DNA of 64,000 nt from Cardinalis cardinalis (taxonomy: Eukaryota; Chordata; Aves; Passeriformes; Cardinalidae). Below the pieces are notes generated by a model. It had not been told where the DNA came from. It saw nothing but the letters and a program-made list of their open reading frames with translations, and made no database searches. Of this stretch, positions 1 to 12,212 are shown in pieces (position 1 is the first letter of the stretch; each line of letters begins with the position of its first letter). The stretch spans positions 1,222,828 through 1,286,827 of the forward strand of contig JACDOX010000115.1 in the NCBI GenBank assembly GCA_014549065.1, given 5' to 3'. The translations under genes and the position numbers were made by a program.

Positions 1-1389
1 ACCTGGCACAGCTGATCAGCATCCTGCATTTTCAAGCATAGCAAATGTACATTGGTAACAACCTGGAGATGCAGATGGCCAGACTGTGTGACCTCTTTTG
101 AACCAAGGGAACAGGAAATAAAACTGTAGTAAAAGAAACTGCATGAAGATANTTTCCCAAAAACTGCCACAGCATCAGTGCAGAGAATTGGAGCTTGTAG
201 GCCTGCCAAAGAGAAAGAGTACCTGTACTGTTCCCCAGTAATCTTTCTTGGCCCTAGCCTTGCAGACATGTTTGTAAGAAAGGACAATTTTCATGTAAGT
301 TTCCTTAGTCTCTTTGGTGACTCAGATCACACTGGAGACATTCAGTCCCACACTTTCCAAAAGCACTGAAAAAATCAACACTCGTCTCCAAAGACTTTTC
401 CNTTGGCATCCTGAGATGAGAATTGCGAACAAGTTCCTGAGTCCATTTTTCACTTTTTTTCCACTTTTTTAAATTAGGAAACTTGGTGCACATTCTGAGA
501 AATTTGAGGGANGAGATGAAAAGGAATTCAAATGCCACTGGTAAATGTTGACATTTTAAAAAGCATGTTGAATATGAAGGGAAAAGCCCCAAAGGTAGAA
601 ATTTCCCTTGAAATGGCCAACAGCAACTGGCTGTTAGGTCACTCTTTTACTATTTTTGTCAGCAGCATCATTTTGATTCCTTTTGATTTAAGCTCTTATA
701 AAAACAGGCAGTCAAACTAAATGAAGCAGAATGGTCAAATCAAAGCAGAATAATTCTGACGACAACACAAAGCATTCTGGCTTTTTTCTATGGCAGAAGT
801 ACTAAAGAAATTGCATGTACTTCACAGAAAAAAATGTTTAGTTGCGAATTTTCAACTCACTACTGCTTTAGGGTAGCAAGCTAGGTTTTTTCCTTTGTCC
901 CCTTGTTGCCTCAAGCAGATGACCATGCCATGTATCAAAAACCACNGAGTACCATCACATGTCCACAAAGTTTATATGCCAGCATCTCCAAAATGGTGGC
1001 AGCATCTGAGACCTAGAAAAGCTGCTGAGCATAAGAAAACAGGAACAACAAGTTGCCTTCAATTGCTCATTTCTGTCTTGCCCTCTGAAATCTGAATACT
1101 GTGAGTTTGGGCATCTTATATCACAAGGGGTAAAGGCAACTCCTAAGGTGTGTTTGCCTCTCAGGTTTGGATCTATGGCCTGAGAAGATACTGGAAGAGG
1201 GGAAGGAGAAGCAAAATTATTAGTGATTAACTGATTTTAAAAAAAAATAAGAGAGAAGAAAAAAATAAGAGAGAAGAAAAAAAAAATAAGAGAGAAGATG
1301 TGGGTGCAAGGCTGTTTTTTTGAACATTCTTTCTCTGCTGAATGTATTTGCTATGCATATAAGCTGTTCTCTCTATTTCCTGCCCCTAG
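1..1389 (+). other. CDH20: 3' part of a cadherin intron (partial)
   Basis: This is the sequence upstream of the first recognisable cadherin exon. It ends in a pyrimidine-rich tract and a TAG acceptor (CTGCCCCTAG, ending at 1389). I see no exon-like stretch in it. The preceding cadherin exons lie outside the window. A purine-rich tandem repeat sits at 1240-1297, about 90 bp before the acceptor. The gene assignment comes only from the downstream exons. Confidence 0.7.
1240..1297 (+). repeat. purine-rich tandem repeat, 3 units
   Basis: Three adjoining copies of a unit of about 18-21 bp, an A-run followed by TAAGAGAGAAG. The units differ only in A-run length. The strand is almost pure purine. 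It lies just upstream of the splice acceptor of the next exon. Confidence 0.85.
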
Positions 1390-1641
1390 ACAATACAGCG
1401 TGGATTTTGACACGGCGCTCTGGCTTCAGACAAAACGAGCAGAACACGTTTCACCTGCCCATCCTGATCAGCGACAACGGGCGCCCGGTGCTGAGCAGCA
1501 CGGGCACGCTGACCGTGCACGTGTGCAGCTGCGACCCGGAGGGCGTGGTGATGTCCTGCAGCGCCGAGGCCTANGTCCTCCCTGTGAGCCTCAGCCGAGG
1601 GGCGCTCATCGCCATCCTCGCCTGCATCTTCGTCCTGCTGG
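1390..1641 (+). CDS. CDH20: type II cadherin, penultimate coding exon (end of EC5 and start of TM helix)
   Basis: This exon encodes the end of the fifth extracellular cadherin repeat and the first half of the transmembrane helix of a calcium-dependent cell-cell adhesion protein. Visible landmarks are NTAWILTRRSGF, then FHLPILISDNGRPVLSSTGT, the conserved EC5 cysteines in VHVCSCDPEGVVMSCSAEA, and the hydrophobic start SRGALIAILACIFVLL. An AG acceptor ends at 1389 and a GTAAAG donor starts at 1642. The exon is 252 bp, the size I recall for this exon in type II cadherins. It begins with the last two bases of a split codon and ends with the first base of another, which joins the next exon to give Val. 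The ambiguous base at 1574 makes one codon TAN. Paralogues carry Tyr or Leu near this position, so I read Tyr rather than a stop. CDH7 or another type II member is the alternative. Confidence 0.88.
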
Positions 1642-3068
1642 GTAAAGCCTGCACTTCCTCCTGGGAGGGACAGACTTTTTGGTTTTGGCCGGAGTGCTGA
1701 TGCACCAAAGGTGTAGCACCCAAACACACACACACGCACACGTCTGTGTATGTATACNTGTATATGTAGATGCATGCATGTCTAAAGGGCCAAATCAAGG
1801 ACCCCATGGTGTAGCCAGCTGCGTGTGGCTTCAGGATCTGGACTGTAGGAATGGGGGAAAGGTACGGCCTGCAAATATTTCTGCCAGATGCCCAAAGTGC
1901 TATGGTGTCTGATATGGCCATGCTTTCCTGCAAGGGTATGGCAGTGGGAAGTATTGAGAGCTGTAGCTTGAGGCAGGTTAGTTTCTCATTCTGATCCACA
2001 GGAAACAGCAGTGGTAAGCCCAGTTCCATTTCTTCTCTCAGAGGGAGATATCCCCACCCCCATCCTTTTTCCTTGAGACTCTACCTTTAAATGGTGCCTG
2101 TGCTGCAGTAAAGGGACTGAGGGTCTTGCATGAGTTCTGTCTCCACAATTAAATTTCATGCTTTCCTTGCCCAGACATCCTATGTCCCCTGTTAGCTGTT
2201 GGTACCAAAAGAACTTCAGTTCCCTTGTTCACTCTCTCAAATCATGCTATACCAGTTCAAAACACACATTCTCTGAAATTTCAGGGGACTCAGTTTGAGA
2301 AACAGTGTAGTAAGATACAGGAAAAATTCTTTAAAAGTGCCTCAATTCTGGCTCTTCAAAGGAGCCTAGATACATCAGCTCCAAATTTCAGTATCCAAAA
2401 ATCTTTGCTGAGTTCTAACTCTGGAAATAGNTACCAAGTGATGGCACATTTTCAAAAGAAAAGGGCTCTGGTGCCTGTATGACCACTTTTCCCCATGCTA
2501 ATAAGCACAGCNAGGGCAAGGAGCACCAGCACTGCAGCACTGCAGGAGGCTTGCAGATGAACAAAAAAATCCTTACAGCAGACTGAGGGGCTAGATCTGC
2601 GTTTTGCTGTGTAGGCAGACATATCACTGTGGTGACTTGGGACCATCTATCTCTGTCACATGCAGTGGCCAGCTCAAGAGGCATTCCCAAAGCAGGCTGC
2701 AAAACCCACCCACAGAGCAGAAAACACAATNTCTCTATGGCACTGCTGCTGCAGATAAACTGTTCCTGACCTCTGAGCGGGCTAGTTTAAAAGTGGCAAG
2801 CACCACTAGATATCCACGTCCTAAATGTCACCAGGAGTTAAGAATTCAGGTGAGAAAGGGGACAGATTAGCAGGACCTCAAGCTACCAGTTTTGACTGGG
2901 AGTGAGAAAGAGAGATTTGTACACCCCTCAGCTTGCAAATACCGCAGCTCTTTAAATCCAAGGGGCTAGTTGGGCTCACCGAGGGGAAAGTAGGGTAGAG
3001 GAAAGGCTGAAGCCCTGTCAAGATCTGTGTCCTTGCTGACAGCCCCATGTCTTGCTTGGCTCCTGCAG
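1642..3068 (+). other. CDH20: last coding intron of the cadherin gene
   Basis: The intron is 1427 bp, with GTAAAG at the 5' end and a pyrimidine-rich CTTGCTTGGCTCCTGCAG acceptor at the 3' end. It contains a CA/TG microsatellite near its start (1722-1780). No other feature is recognisable. Short ORFs on both strands look like chance frames. Confidence 0.85.
1722..1780. repeat. (CA)n followed by (TG)-rich microsatellite
   Basis: An interrupted CA run at about 1723-1742 passes straight into a TG/TA-rich stretch with one N at 1758. The alternating purine-pyrimidine composition is typical of an intronic microsatellite that varies in length. Confidence 0.8.
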
Positions 3069-3568
3069 TGCTGGTGCTCCTCATCCTCTCCATGCGGCGC
3101 CAGCGGAAGCAGCCGTACATCATCGACGAGGAGGAGAACATCCATGAGAACATCGTCCGGTATGATGATGAGGGCGGTGGGGAGGAGGACACAGAGGCCT
3201 TCGACATCGCCGCCATGTGGAACCCGCGGGAGGCCCAGCTGGTGGTGAAGAACCGGCAGGACATGCTCCCTGAGATAGAGAGCCTCTCCCGATACGTGCC
3301 TCAGGCGTGCGTCATGGACAACAACGTCCACAACTACGTGCTCGCCAAGCTGTACGAAGCTGACATGGACCTGTGGGCGCCTCCCTTCGACTCNCTGCAG
3401 ACCTACATGTTTGAAGGGAACGGCTCGGTGGCGGAGTCGCTCAGCTCCTTACAGTCCGTGACGACAGACTCAGACCAGAGCTACGACTACCTGACGGACT
3501 GGGGGCCGCGCTTCAAGAAGCTGGCTGAGATGTACGGGGCCACAGACAGCAGCGGGGTTCTGTGGTAA
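3069..3568 (+). CDS. CDH20: type II cadherin, terminal coding exon (TM end and catenin-binding cytoplasmic tail)
   Basis: This exon encodes the end of the membrane helix and the full cytoplasmic tail, about 166 residues, to a TAA at 3566-3568. The split Val codon continues into LVLLIL and the basic stop-transfer SMRRQRKQ. The p120-catenin-binding juxtamembrane core follows: ENIHENIVRYDDEGGGEEDT then EAFDIAAMWNPREAQ. The middle region is PEIESLSRYVPQ then AKLYEADMDLWAPPFDSLQT. The beta-catenin-binding end has SVAESLSSLQS, SDQSYDYLTDWGPRFKKLAE and MYG. The protein ends SSGVLW. From what I know of the family, the MWNPREAQ block and a C-terminus ending in LW fit cadherin-20 better than CDH7, 8, 11, 22 or 24, but I could not align them. 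The N at 3394 falls in a TCN Ser codon and changes nothing. GC content is clearly higher than in the flanking DNA, as expected for a coding exon. Confidence 0.93.
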
Positions 3569-4430
3569 CAGGAGAGGAATGGCAGAGGGCTTTCCATGTG
3601 AAACAGTGTCCAGTTCGGTCCATTCTCATCAGATGCTTCCACGGACATGGGTGAGGCCTCATAAAAAAATAGCAATACAGTGCTTGGATGAGAATGGGAA
3701 GAAGGGTGTGAATGAAANTCTCTCTGGATCAGCTTTACTCAGTTAAATTAAGTCACATTTCTGAAACTATGAGAAACAGAAGGAAGGAAGTTTTTCCTCA
3801 TTCTTACAGCAAAATTGGAGAGCTCCACGGCAATGCTCTCTCTCTCTCTCTTCCTTTCTCTCCCCTTTGTACACGGCAGCTTACTGAGCTCTATACATCA
3901 GGGTTCAAAGATNTATAAACTCCAACTGTAATCTCCAACTCACTGAGAAATTGTCACCATAGAAGAGTTGCTTCCCACTGGTCATTTCTTTCCCCATTAA
4001 AACAGAAAAGAATTGCTTGCTAACAAAAGAAAAAATTCACAAAGCAGAAAATTGAAACTGGAATCTCAGAGGGCTCCTTGTAAACTAAACTCCTCCCTCT
4101 GTTGCTAACAGAGCTCTTTTNTAATCCTTTAGAAACAAGGCTGAGGTTGGAGGTTCTTTTCCCATGTGACTGAGAGGGCTGGGGAAGAGGCTTTGAATTT
4201 CTGCTCTAGTTTAGTGGCTGATCTGTGAGTCACTGGCGTTAACACTAATCCATCTCCTATCAAGTTTGTGTAAATTTATTCTTGACTNTTTAAAACGATG
4301 ACTCTGCTAAACTGCTCAGAACAAAACCAGAAAATCTGCCTCTTTTGCACTGTAGATGTCTCTTCCATGTGCCAAATGTGAAGATTAGTTTCTACCAATG
4401 AAAGCCAAATAAATTTTAAAATAAGAAAAA
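3569..4430 (+). other. CDH20: probable 3' UTR of the cadherin gene
   Basis: This is the sequence from the TAA stop to just past the first canonical AATAAA at 4408. It is AT-rich and contains a CT-dinucleotide stretch (about 3834-3852). The true end is uncertain because four more AATAAA hexamers occur up to 4930. There is no sign of another coding exon. Confidence 0.5.
4408..4413 (+). promoter_or_regulatory. candidate poly(A) signal AATAAA, first of a cluster
   Basis: This is the first AATAAA after the cadherin stop codon, 840 bp downstream. Further + strand AATAAA hexamers lie at 4546-4551, 4603-4608, 4651-4656 and 4925-4930, so alternative 3' ends are possible. A GT-rich stretch follows the first one (about 4435-4460). 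The choice among them is inference. Confidence 0.45.
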
Positions 4431-7400
4431 GCTATATTTGGTAACTACATGGGTTAGATGGGCTTTCCTAATCTGTGTGAGGTCAATCCAAGGGATGTTT
4501 ACATACTGTAGATAACCTACTTGAACAAATGCAGTATTATAGACAAATAAATGGATGTAAGAAAATTACATGTATAAGTTTTGTATATTTGTTAATTTTG
4601 GTAATAAATATGATGTACTGCATACAGTACAGTACCTTAGCACCTCTTTTAATAAAAGTTAAACAGAAGGGAAAGTCTGATGGCAATTTATTGACTACTT
4701 TGCATACAGCAGTTAGTGCTTATCTGCACTTGACATGCCTTGAGCATCAAGAAAAAATGGTTCATCAGCATCGTGTCAAGGAGACAAGGCTTCAGTTTGC
4801 AGAACTGAGCAGATTGTCTGCTTCTTTTATCATTGTTCACTTGGACATTGCCTTTANCAGTGAATCTGCCCAAGTACAGCCCACCAGACTAGTTACTTTT
4901 CTAATCGAATCATGATGAAGTCAAAATAAAGTCTTGCTTGATTTTTTTGAAACATTTAGGCCGGGGCATTGATAGGCTTGGAAACGAGTTACACAGCCCT
5001 GACAAGAGTCTCATGCCTTCAGAGCCGTGACAGACTAAGATAAAATACCTATTTATTCCTACTCTGCAGTCAGTTTTGTGCCCAGGTGTTTGCACGTGTA
5101 AATGAAAAGAGCTAGGGAAATTACACCAACACAATCTTCATGGAAAGTGGCAAAAGGCCTCTGAAAGCAGAACAGTCTGCAATGGAATTTGTAGGTTTAT
5201 TTCTAGCTAAGGACTCTCTACACCTCCAGTTGCCCAGAAAATAGGTGTGCACACATAGTGCACATAACCACCCAGTTACCACACTTTCACTATGGGCATG
5301 CCGTGCTCAGTTCCTGTTGCAGATGTGCACAAAACATTGCAGTCTCTCCTTTGCTAATCTTAGGTTGTACCAATTTAAGGCAGGAGCCTTGTTTCCACAG
5401 ACTCATACAATGTCATGCATCCCCGGAGAGCCATGCACCCACCAAGGAGAAAAGGTTTTAGTGACTTCTTTCTTGTTCATCTGATNTGATGAAAATCTGG
5501 GCCTTCACAAATAGTATGCCAAGGGTTCTGCTTATCACCTGAACATGCTTTACAGTGCTCTTTTGCAGAAAGAGCACTGACAATTATTTGATAGTGATTA
5601 TTTTACTCATACCATAGCACTCACCCTCATATGTCATATTGACTTTAAAACATAGATTAGGACTGCAGCCATCGTGATCAAGGAAGTAGTCTAAAGGACA
5701 CAAAGCTGCTGTTGAAAGCCTGAGAGCCTCCTTGCCTCCTGCCACCACAGATACCACAGAACACAGGCAAGAGGACATCTATTCCACCACTTCCCTGTCT
5801 GATCTAAACATTAGTTTTACATATTTTAAGCAGATGCCTCTTTCTTCTCAAAGCCCCAGCTGTTAAAGCTCTGTTACTTTTCTAGGCAGGCTATCAAGGC
5901 ATCAGTACACTCATTGCTGAAAGCCTTCCAGGGGAAGTATAAGGCATGTACCCCTGCAGCCATACAAGCCTTCAATGCACGTAGATGACCTTGTCCCTCC
6001 ACAGAGCTATGATTTGGTATTTTCAGACAATTACTGTCTCTCCCAGTAGTCACAGTCTACAGTAACAAAAAAGCCTCTAGATTGTTCTTCATATCTTGAT
6101 TCCATGATGGTTTAAATCTCCTATCGTAGGCAGAGTGGGAGGATGGGGTGTAAAAGTACAGTCCAGCATCACACTGCCTTCAGCCTCCTGCATGAGAGTT
6201 ACCCCAGGACAAGCTGCCTGATGGTCTGTTTTGAGTCCACAGAAGCCTCCAGACGTGGTCTCTGCCAGACAAGCTGTGCAGCAGCCAGGAGCAGATTCCC
6301 AGGGTGTGTATCCCCCATTATGGAAAGACCAGCAGCCCTTTTGCCAGGGGCTTGCACTCATGCCACAGGGGAATTCACAACCCACCTTCCTAAGCTGCAT
6401 GTCAGCATTAGGCTCTCTGATTGTCCTCAGGTTTGCCTCCACTTGTGATCACAGTCAATAGCTGCACAGCTTGATGTTGTGACACTTACCAGCTGGTGTT
6501 TAGTAGGCATTTGGCAGCCTGGCACCTTTTTTTCCATTTTATGGAACAGGTGACAGTGTTTCTGCAGTCTGTGAAATCTCTATGCCAACAACCAACAGTT
6601 GCATCTATCACACTGCCACAAACAAAACGGAAGAACCCTCTGGTTTTGCTGATGAGACATGAAAAGGATCCATTCTCAGACACATCAGGGCTCAGCAGGC
6701 CCAGAGTAGAAGAGGAGACTCCAAGCCCAAAGGAAGTGCATGGTGCCACAGACTGTCAGTGAAACAAGCACACTGGTCACACAGGTCCTCAGCCTCCTGC
6801 TCAAGGGTAGCCCAGGCTGTGTGCATGAACATTTGCAGCACTACATAAAACCTGCTCGTGGTTTACAGCCAGGGAGTTCAGCCTGCCATGGTGGAGGGAC
6901 TGGGCTTTGCCATGCCACCAGACACCTCCAAGGGACAGTCCCAGTTCTGCATGGCAGCCACTCTATCCGGTGCCCTGGTGTAAGGGCAGAAATGTCAGAG
7001 GGCCAGGACAAGGTCCTATGTGCCCTCACCAGTGTCCCCAGTCCCTTTGTGCTCCAAGGCTGGTCTGAGTGCACAGAGCTTTTACCACTATTCATTTTGG
7101 CTGGTTTCTCTGAAGACATTTTTTCCACGGCTGCCAGTTCTCAGGGAAAAAAAAGGACTTACCATCCAGCAACAATCCCTTAGTCTCAGCTGTGGCTGCA
7201 AATCAGTGGTTCAGAGGAAAGAATAACAGAGCATGCAAGTCATTTTACTAATTTCAGCCACTTAAAAATTGAGCATATGGGCTAAGCAATCCATCTCAAC
7301 TCTCTCTCTCCAACAAACAGAGTTAGACAAAGAGTGATTCATTCCCCCATNCTGGCCATCTGTATGATGCTATGGCCCCCTGGAGCTGTATGCCTCTCAG

Positions 7401-9434
7401 TTAACGGCTGGGCTTCTAGGGATTCACCCCTGCTGCTCAGCCTGGCCGTAGGCATGACATTCCCAAGCCCTCTGCCCTACGTTTGGTTTTACCAGTGACC
7501 ATGGGCAAACACTACAGTCTCTGATGCTTTCCTATCCTTTTCCTACCACCCACCTCTGCCTTGTCTAGGTAGGTTGCATGACCTGCCACTCCTATTCTGC
7601 ACTGGTCATCACACCAAGGCTCTGAGNAGCAGTGTTCTTTAAACCACCTGTCAAGGACTCCAGATCTCTTCAGAGCAAAATACATAAATCAGGAATGCAT
7701 GAAAAGAGTTAACATCATTTTTTCTAGTGTAAATTTTCTTGCAATGTTGCCTTTCATTTGCAGCTGCATTGCCCATTTATCCAGCTTTATTAGGCCCCGC
7801 TTGATTTTGTCATTTCTCCTCCAGCTTTTATTGCTCTTAATCACTTTATGCTACCACATTTGTTGCCTAAAATTCCCTTCTAGACCATTCATTAAAGCCA
7901 GTAGTGACACAAATCCTTGTGGGACACAGAAGTTATATTTTGGTCACCTTGAAATATCATTTATTATCTCATGCCAGTATTTTCCTTGATGCAACTTTCA
8001 CATAGCACAAGCTAGAATCTGCTGTCTGAGCACAGCTCCCAGGAGCCATCAAACTGGAGGGATGGATATGTCCCAGAAGTCTGTTCTGCATATGCACCAC
8101 GTCTTATTTGTCCTGGCCATGAGTAAGAGAAAGAAGGCATACAAATGATGCACAAGTGATACCTTACAGATTCCAAAAAAAGTTCTGACCTGGACAAGTT
8201 CAAAGTTGAGGAGATTCAGTTGGTTTTGTGTTTGTGATGCCAGGATCTTACTAATAACATCACCTTGGTTTATGCCAGCTTAGCTATCAGGTAGATCAAA
8301 CACAGGAGAGAAGGTGGGCTCAAGAACAAGTGAGGATAGCATGTGAGGAAATCTGTACCATTGCAAGCTAGTTATGTTGCTGCTCTCTCTTGTCCTGTGT
8401 GTCAAGGTGTGAGACAGCCCATTTTATTCAGTCCAAGGAATAGCCTTTAAAGTATTGTCTCCACATGAAGCTGGTGTAAACAGGCCTGTCCAAGACATCC
8501 TAATTCGTGCCTGCTGAGATGTGCAGCATCCAGAAGAGGAGAAGCTGCATTTCACTCAGTTGTGCCCCTGTCTCTCTCACAGCAGTGCATCTGACATCAG
8601 AGAGCTTCAAGATAGCCACTGCTGCAAAACAGCTGTATCACCTAAGGGATTCGTTCTCCTGCAGAAAGGTCAGTGATTTGCCTCTCATTTGGACTGTAAT
8701 GCAGTAATAATCTGTACCAGTGCATCCTGTTGAAATACACAGGAAAATCAACAGACAGCAGTGAAACTGAGGGGGAGTCAGAGCTGTGATCCTAGGAAAG
8801 CAGTAGGAGCTGGGGAGTCTCACTGTCAAACCAAGACTTTNAGGACAGATTTTCTGTTTTCCTTTTTTATGTCAACCCTCTGAAGACCTTGCCCACACTG
8901 ACATGCAGGAATTTTGCTGTTGACCTCAGAGGTGGCACATCAGGCCACCTGCATCACTGACTGAGCAGAAGCAGCAGAGCAATGTTGATACTGTATTTCC
9001 CGAGACATTAGAGTAATATGGTAGAGGAGGTAGAAGTGAGTAACTTCACAATGACTTTAAAAAATCATGTGATTTTTTAAGACCTGATGTAGGAGACAGT
9101 ACAGTCTGAATATAATTTTTCAGACCTCATTTGTTATTAAGCTTACCATTANGGAATAGACTTCTTGGGAAATACGAATTTTCAAACACACTTCTTAATA
9201 TCTATAGGCTGATTCTATGATGACTAACCCTATAATTTTTTCCCAAAAGCNCATGAGCTACAGCACTTAACAGTAGAGGCAGAAGTTCTTGCCATGCCAC
9301 ATAAAACCAATAACAATAATAATAATGACAACATCTAGTATAATGGGGGTCAAAATTTGCTTCTGCTTTGTGGCAAGGCAGACTCATAATGGAATTTAGG
9401 AAGCTGAATCCCTAGTTAAAGGATTAGTAGTTCC
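4431..9434. other. intergenic, no gene recognised
   Basis: Non-coding DNA downstream of the cadherin. It may include extended 3' UTR up to about 4930. The stretch 6100-7200 is somewhat richer in GC and carries overlapping ORFs of up to 147 codons on both strands. None resembles a known family and none has supporting splice signals. A perfect palindrome lies at 9057-9080. Confidence 0.6.
9057..9080. repeat. perfect inverted repeat, 11-bp arms
   Basis: The left arm TTAAAAAATCA and the right arm TGATTTTTTAA are perfect reverse complements separated by TG. The surrounding sequence shows no terminator or RNA gene context. Confidence 0.9.
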
Positions 9435-9590
9435 AGATGTTCTAGGAAGTGTTAAAAGCCAGGCTGGATGGAGCTCTGAGGAACCAGTCAAAGGTGTCCC
9501 TGCCCATGGGAGAGGTACTGGAATTAGATGATCTCTAAGTTCCCTTCCAGCCCAGACTATTCTGTGATTCTATGATGGTTCTATGATTCT
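9435..9590 (+). mobile_element. CR1 LINE fragment, 3' end
   Basis: Typical CR1 3' end in sense orientation: GCCAGGCTGGATGGAGCTCT, then GGTGTCCCTGCCCATGG, AATTAGATGATCTCTAAG, CCCTTCCAGCCCAGACTATT and the terminal repeated TCTATGATTCT octamer-like motif. The 5' part is missing, as is usual for these target-primed, 5'-truncated insertions. CR1 is the dominant LINE of birds, so the copy also identifies the host as avian. Confidence 0.93.
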
Positions 9591-12212
9591 TTCTGCCAAA
9601 CACACAAGGGTAAATCAGAGTGCAACATGATCCTCCTCAGCATCACAGTACCATGATGAGTGCCAAACTGAAGATTTGGTCTTTTCTATCTATCTAGGAA
9701 AAGAAAAATAATAGAAAACTTTTCTTTCAAGCAGTGNTGCTAACATATGATGGGTTATTTGGCATTATTTCTTTTATTTTTTGCATAGTATATTCTTGGG
9801 GCTTGTCAAATGGAGACAACCTGTCCAAAAAAGTCATTTCTTTATGAAGCTCAACCAAATAATCTGTAAGATCATAGGTATCCAAGATGGTAAGAGTAGA
9901 AAAACTGAGGTACGAGCAATAAAATGTCATCTTAATGGAAACATAAACAGAGCCCCAGCCTGCATATGGCGTATTCTAACCTCAGAGCAGCCTTCTGGTT
10001 ACAAAAACTCTTGTTTACTTTCAGCTTAGAGACATATTCCCAGAAAGAAAGCTAATTAGCTGAGGTAGATGCTTTCAACAGCCTCACCCTTGTGCCCACG
10101 GACCATGATCTTGCATTTAAGATGTACACTAGAAGGAGGGAAATATACACTATGCCTATACACTATGCTCTTGTCCTGAGATTGAAAAGTGTTTTGCAAA
10201 TTCTGCTACAGAATAGTCTGGTGGTTTTTACAAACAAATAAATGGAAACACAGGGAAGTTTAAAAAATTATGAAGATTTCNAAAGACATCATTGTAGAAA
10301 TGGTAACCTGTCCCAACAGTCCTTCTAAACAGAATTCCTCTTGCAATTTAGTAAATCATGCCTACGGCATAGGTGGCAGGTGGGCAATAGAATTTTGAGC
10401 TATAGTTCAGGTGCAAAATTATTTTTTACCCATAAGATAAACATATCTGTGAGTTAAATGATAAATATAGTCCCTCAACAGAAAATTATCTCTGCTACTA
10501 ATCCAAGGGAATTTCACTTTATGATTTCTGTATATTTGAACCTATCATTTACCATTCAGCCAACTGTCCAACCACTAAAGAAATCCAAAGTCAATGTTGC
10601 ATTTACAGCTCAAAACAGATGAGTAGGATAAAAATGTCTGAAAGCTCTAATTAAATCTTATCATCCAGAGTTAATTGNAAAGTGTTTTCCTAGACTGTTA
10701 GAGCAGTGAACAAGCACAACATAAATTATTTGTAATTTTGAGTAATTACAGATGATGTTAGCATTTTTGAAACATCACTCACAGTAAGAGTTCCAAACTG
10801 GCCGATTTATAAGATACTGTGCCTCCTTCATCTTCTCTGACAAATTTCATCCACCTCATGGTTCTGCTTGATAAATGAACAGCACATTCAAAGACGTGGT
10901 AAACTGCTGGCTTTGCTTAGAACAAGACCAAATTAAACAAGCATTTTCTGTCAGCAGTTTCTGATAAGGAATAATCTCAGTGCCTCGCCAGCCCTGACTT
11001 CATTTGCAGGTTGGTGTGACAAAAGCCAGCGTGAAGACAACAGCTCCATCCCCTGGGAGGAGTTAGAATCTATAAACTACTGCAGCAGCCACCCCAAAAC
11101 TATGTTTGGTGAATGAGAAAGGAAGACTGAAAACCTTCCCTATGATCCCAGCACCGGGTTTTCATCTCTGGGCTCACAGAAAGCGAGGCATCTGCCACCA
11201 ACACTTTGGTGAACAGCCATAACCCTGTGTAAACCACAGAGCACCCAGTGGGCTTTCCCAGCTCATCACCAACAACCAACACCGAGGGGACTACAGGACC
11301 TGAGGTGTGGCTTTGGCTCTGATGTTGATGCTACATGCAGGCCAGGCAAATTTTCATGGTCTTTCTGTGCTGTGGCTTTCCACCCAGCGTACCACAGGGG
11401 TAATTGTCTCTACTACCCACTCTAAAGTCACATAACAACATGAAGAATTTTATTATTTATCTTAGCAGACTTCTAAGCATTTTAGAGCCCCAGGCACATG
11501 CTAGATAGGATATAAAGCTGCATATTTCTTTTCAAAAAGAACATACTCTTCTAGCTCTGGCAAAAGAGGAAAAGAAGGATGACTCACATGCAGCAGATGT
11601 TGGTAGCATCTCTTAACACATTACCTGAAAGCACTCAGAGGTTGTAGGGATGCAGGATCCCTTAAAGCCTATCTAGAGTAGATTTGAACAAAATGCTGTG
11701 GCAAGCCAGATCCTAGATAATTCCCCTTGTCTCACTTTATCAGCCGTAGTCACAATATTTTGTTTGTCAGACCTTCTCTCCAAAACCATCAAAGCACACA
11801 ATAAATATGAATAACTAAAGCAGCACAGCATTCTAGATGTGTACAGTGGCTCTGTTATCAGCAGCCCTGGGAGAGTATTACTCTATTATTGTAATATCAT
11901 TGCTCAAGAAAATCAGCTGAGTGTCTTGGTGCAGCCCAACAGTATTTAAGACCAATAATACAGCAGGTTCCATTTTTCCAGAAAAAATGCAGGCCAGATG
12001 TAAAATTAATTAAATGTCTAAACTCTTTCTGTAGACAATAGAGAGAGGGGATGAATCCCCAGCAAAACATGCACATCACCTTAGACACTCTTCTGAGGAC
12101 AGGAAGATTTCACCCATAAAGGAGGATTTCTCTATCCCAGGCCGTCATCNGCTGGCCACACAGGAGGTGTCCCCTTGGACCAGAGGTGCCCAAGAGACTG
12201 CTGAGGCTTCAA
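9591..12212. other. intergenic, no gene recognised
   Basis: AT-rich unique-looking sequence between two CR1 fragments. A 13-14-bp duplication of TATACACTATGC occurs around 10145-10171. I see no ORF with family resemblance and no RNA gene. Confidence 0.6.

Noticed and set aside
2878..3331. Antisense frames of 121 and 128 codons across the terminal cadherin exon
   Set aside because: They are shadows of the GC-rich coding exon. The sense frame has clear cadherin homology and splice sites.
6740..7183. A 147-codon open frame
   Set aside because: No family resemblance, no splice or promoter context, and overlapping frames of similar length on the opposite strand.
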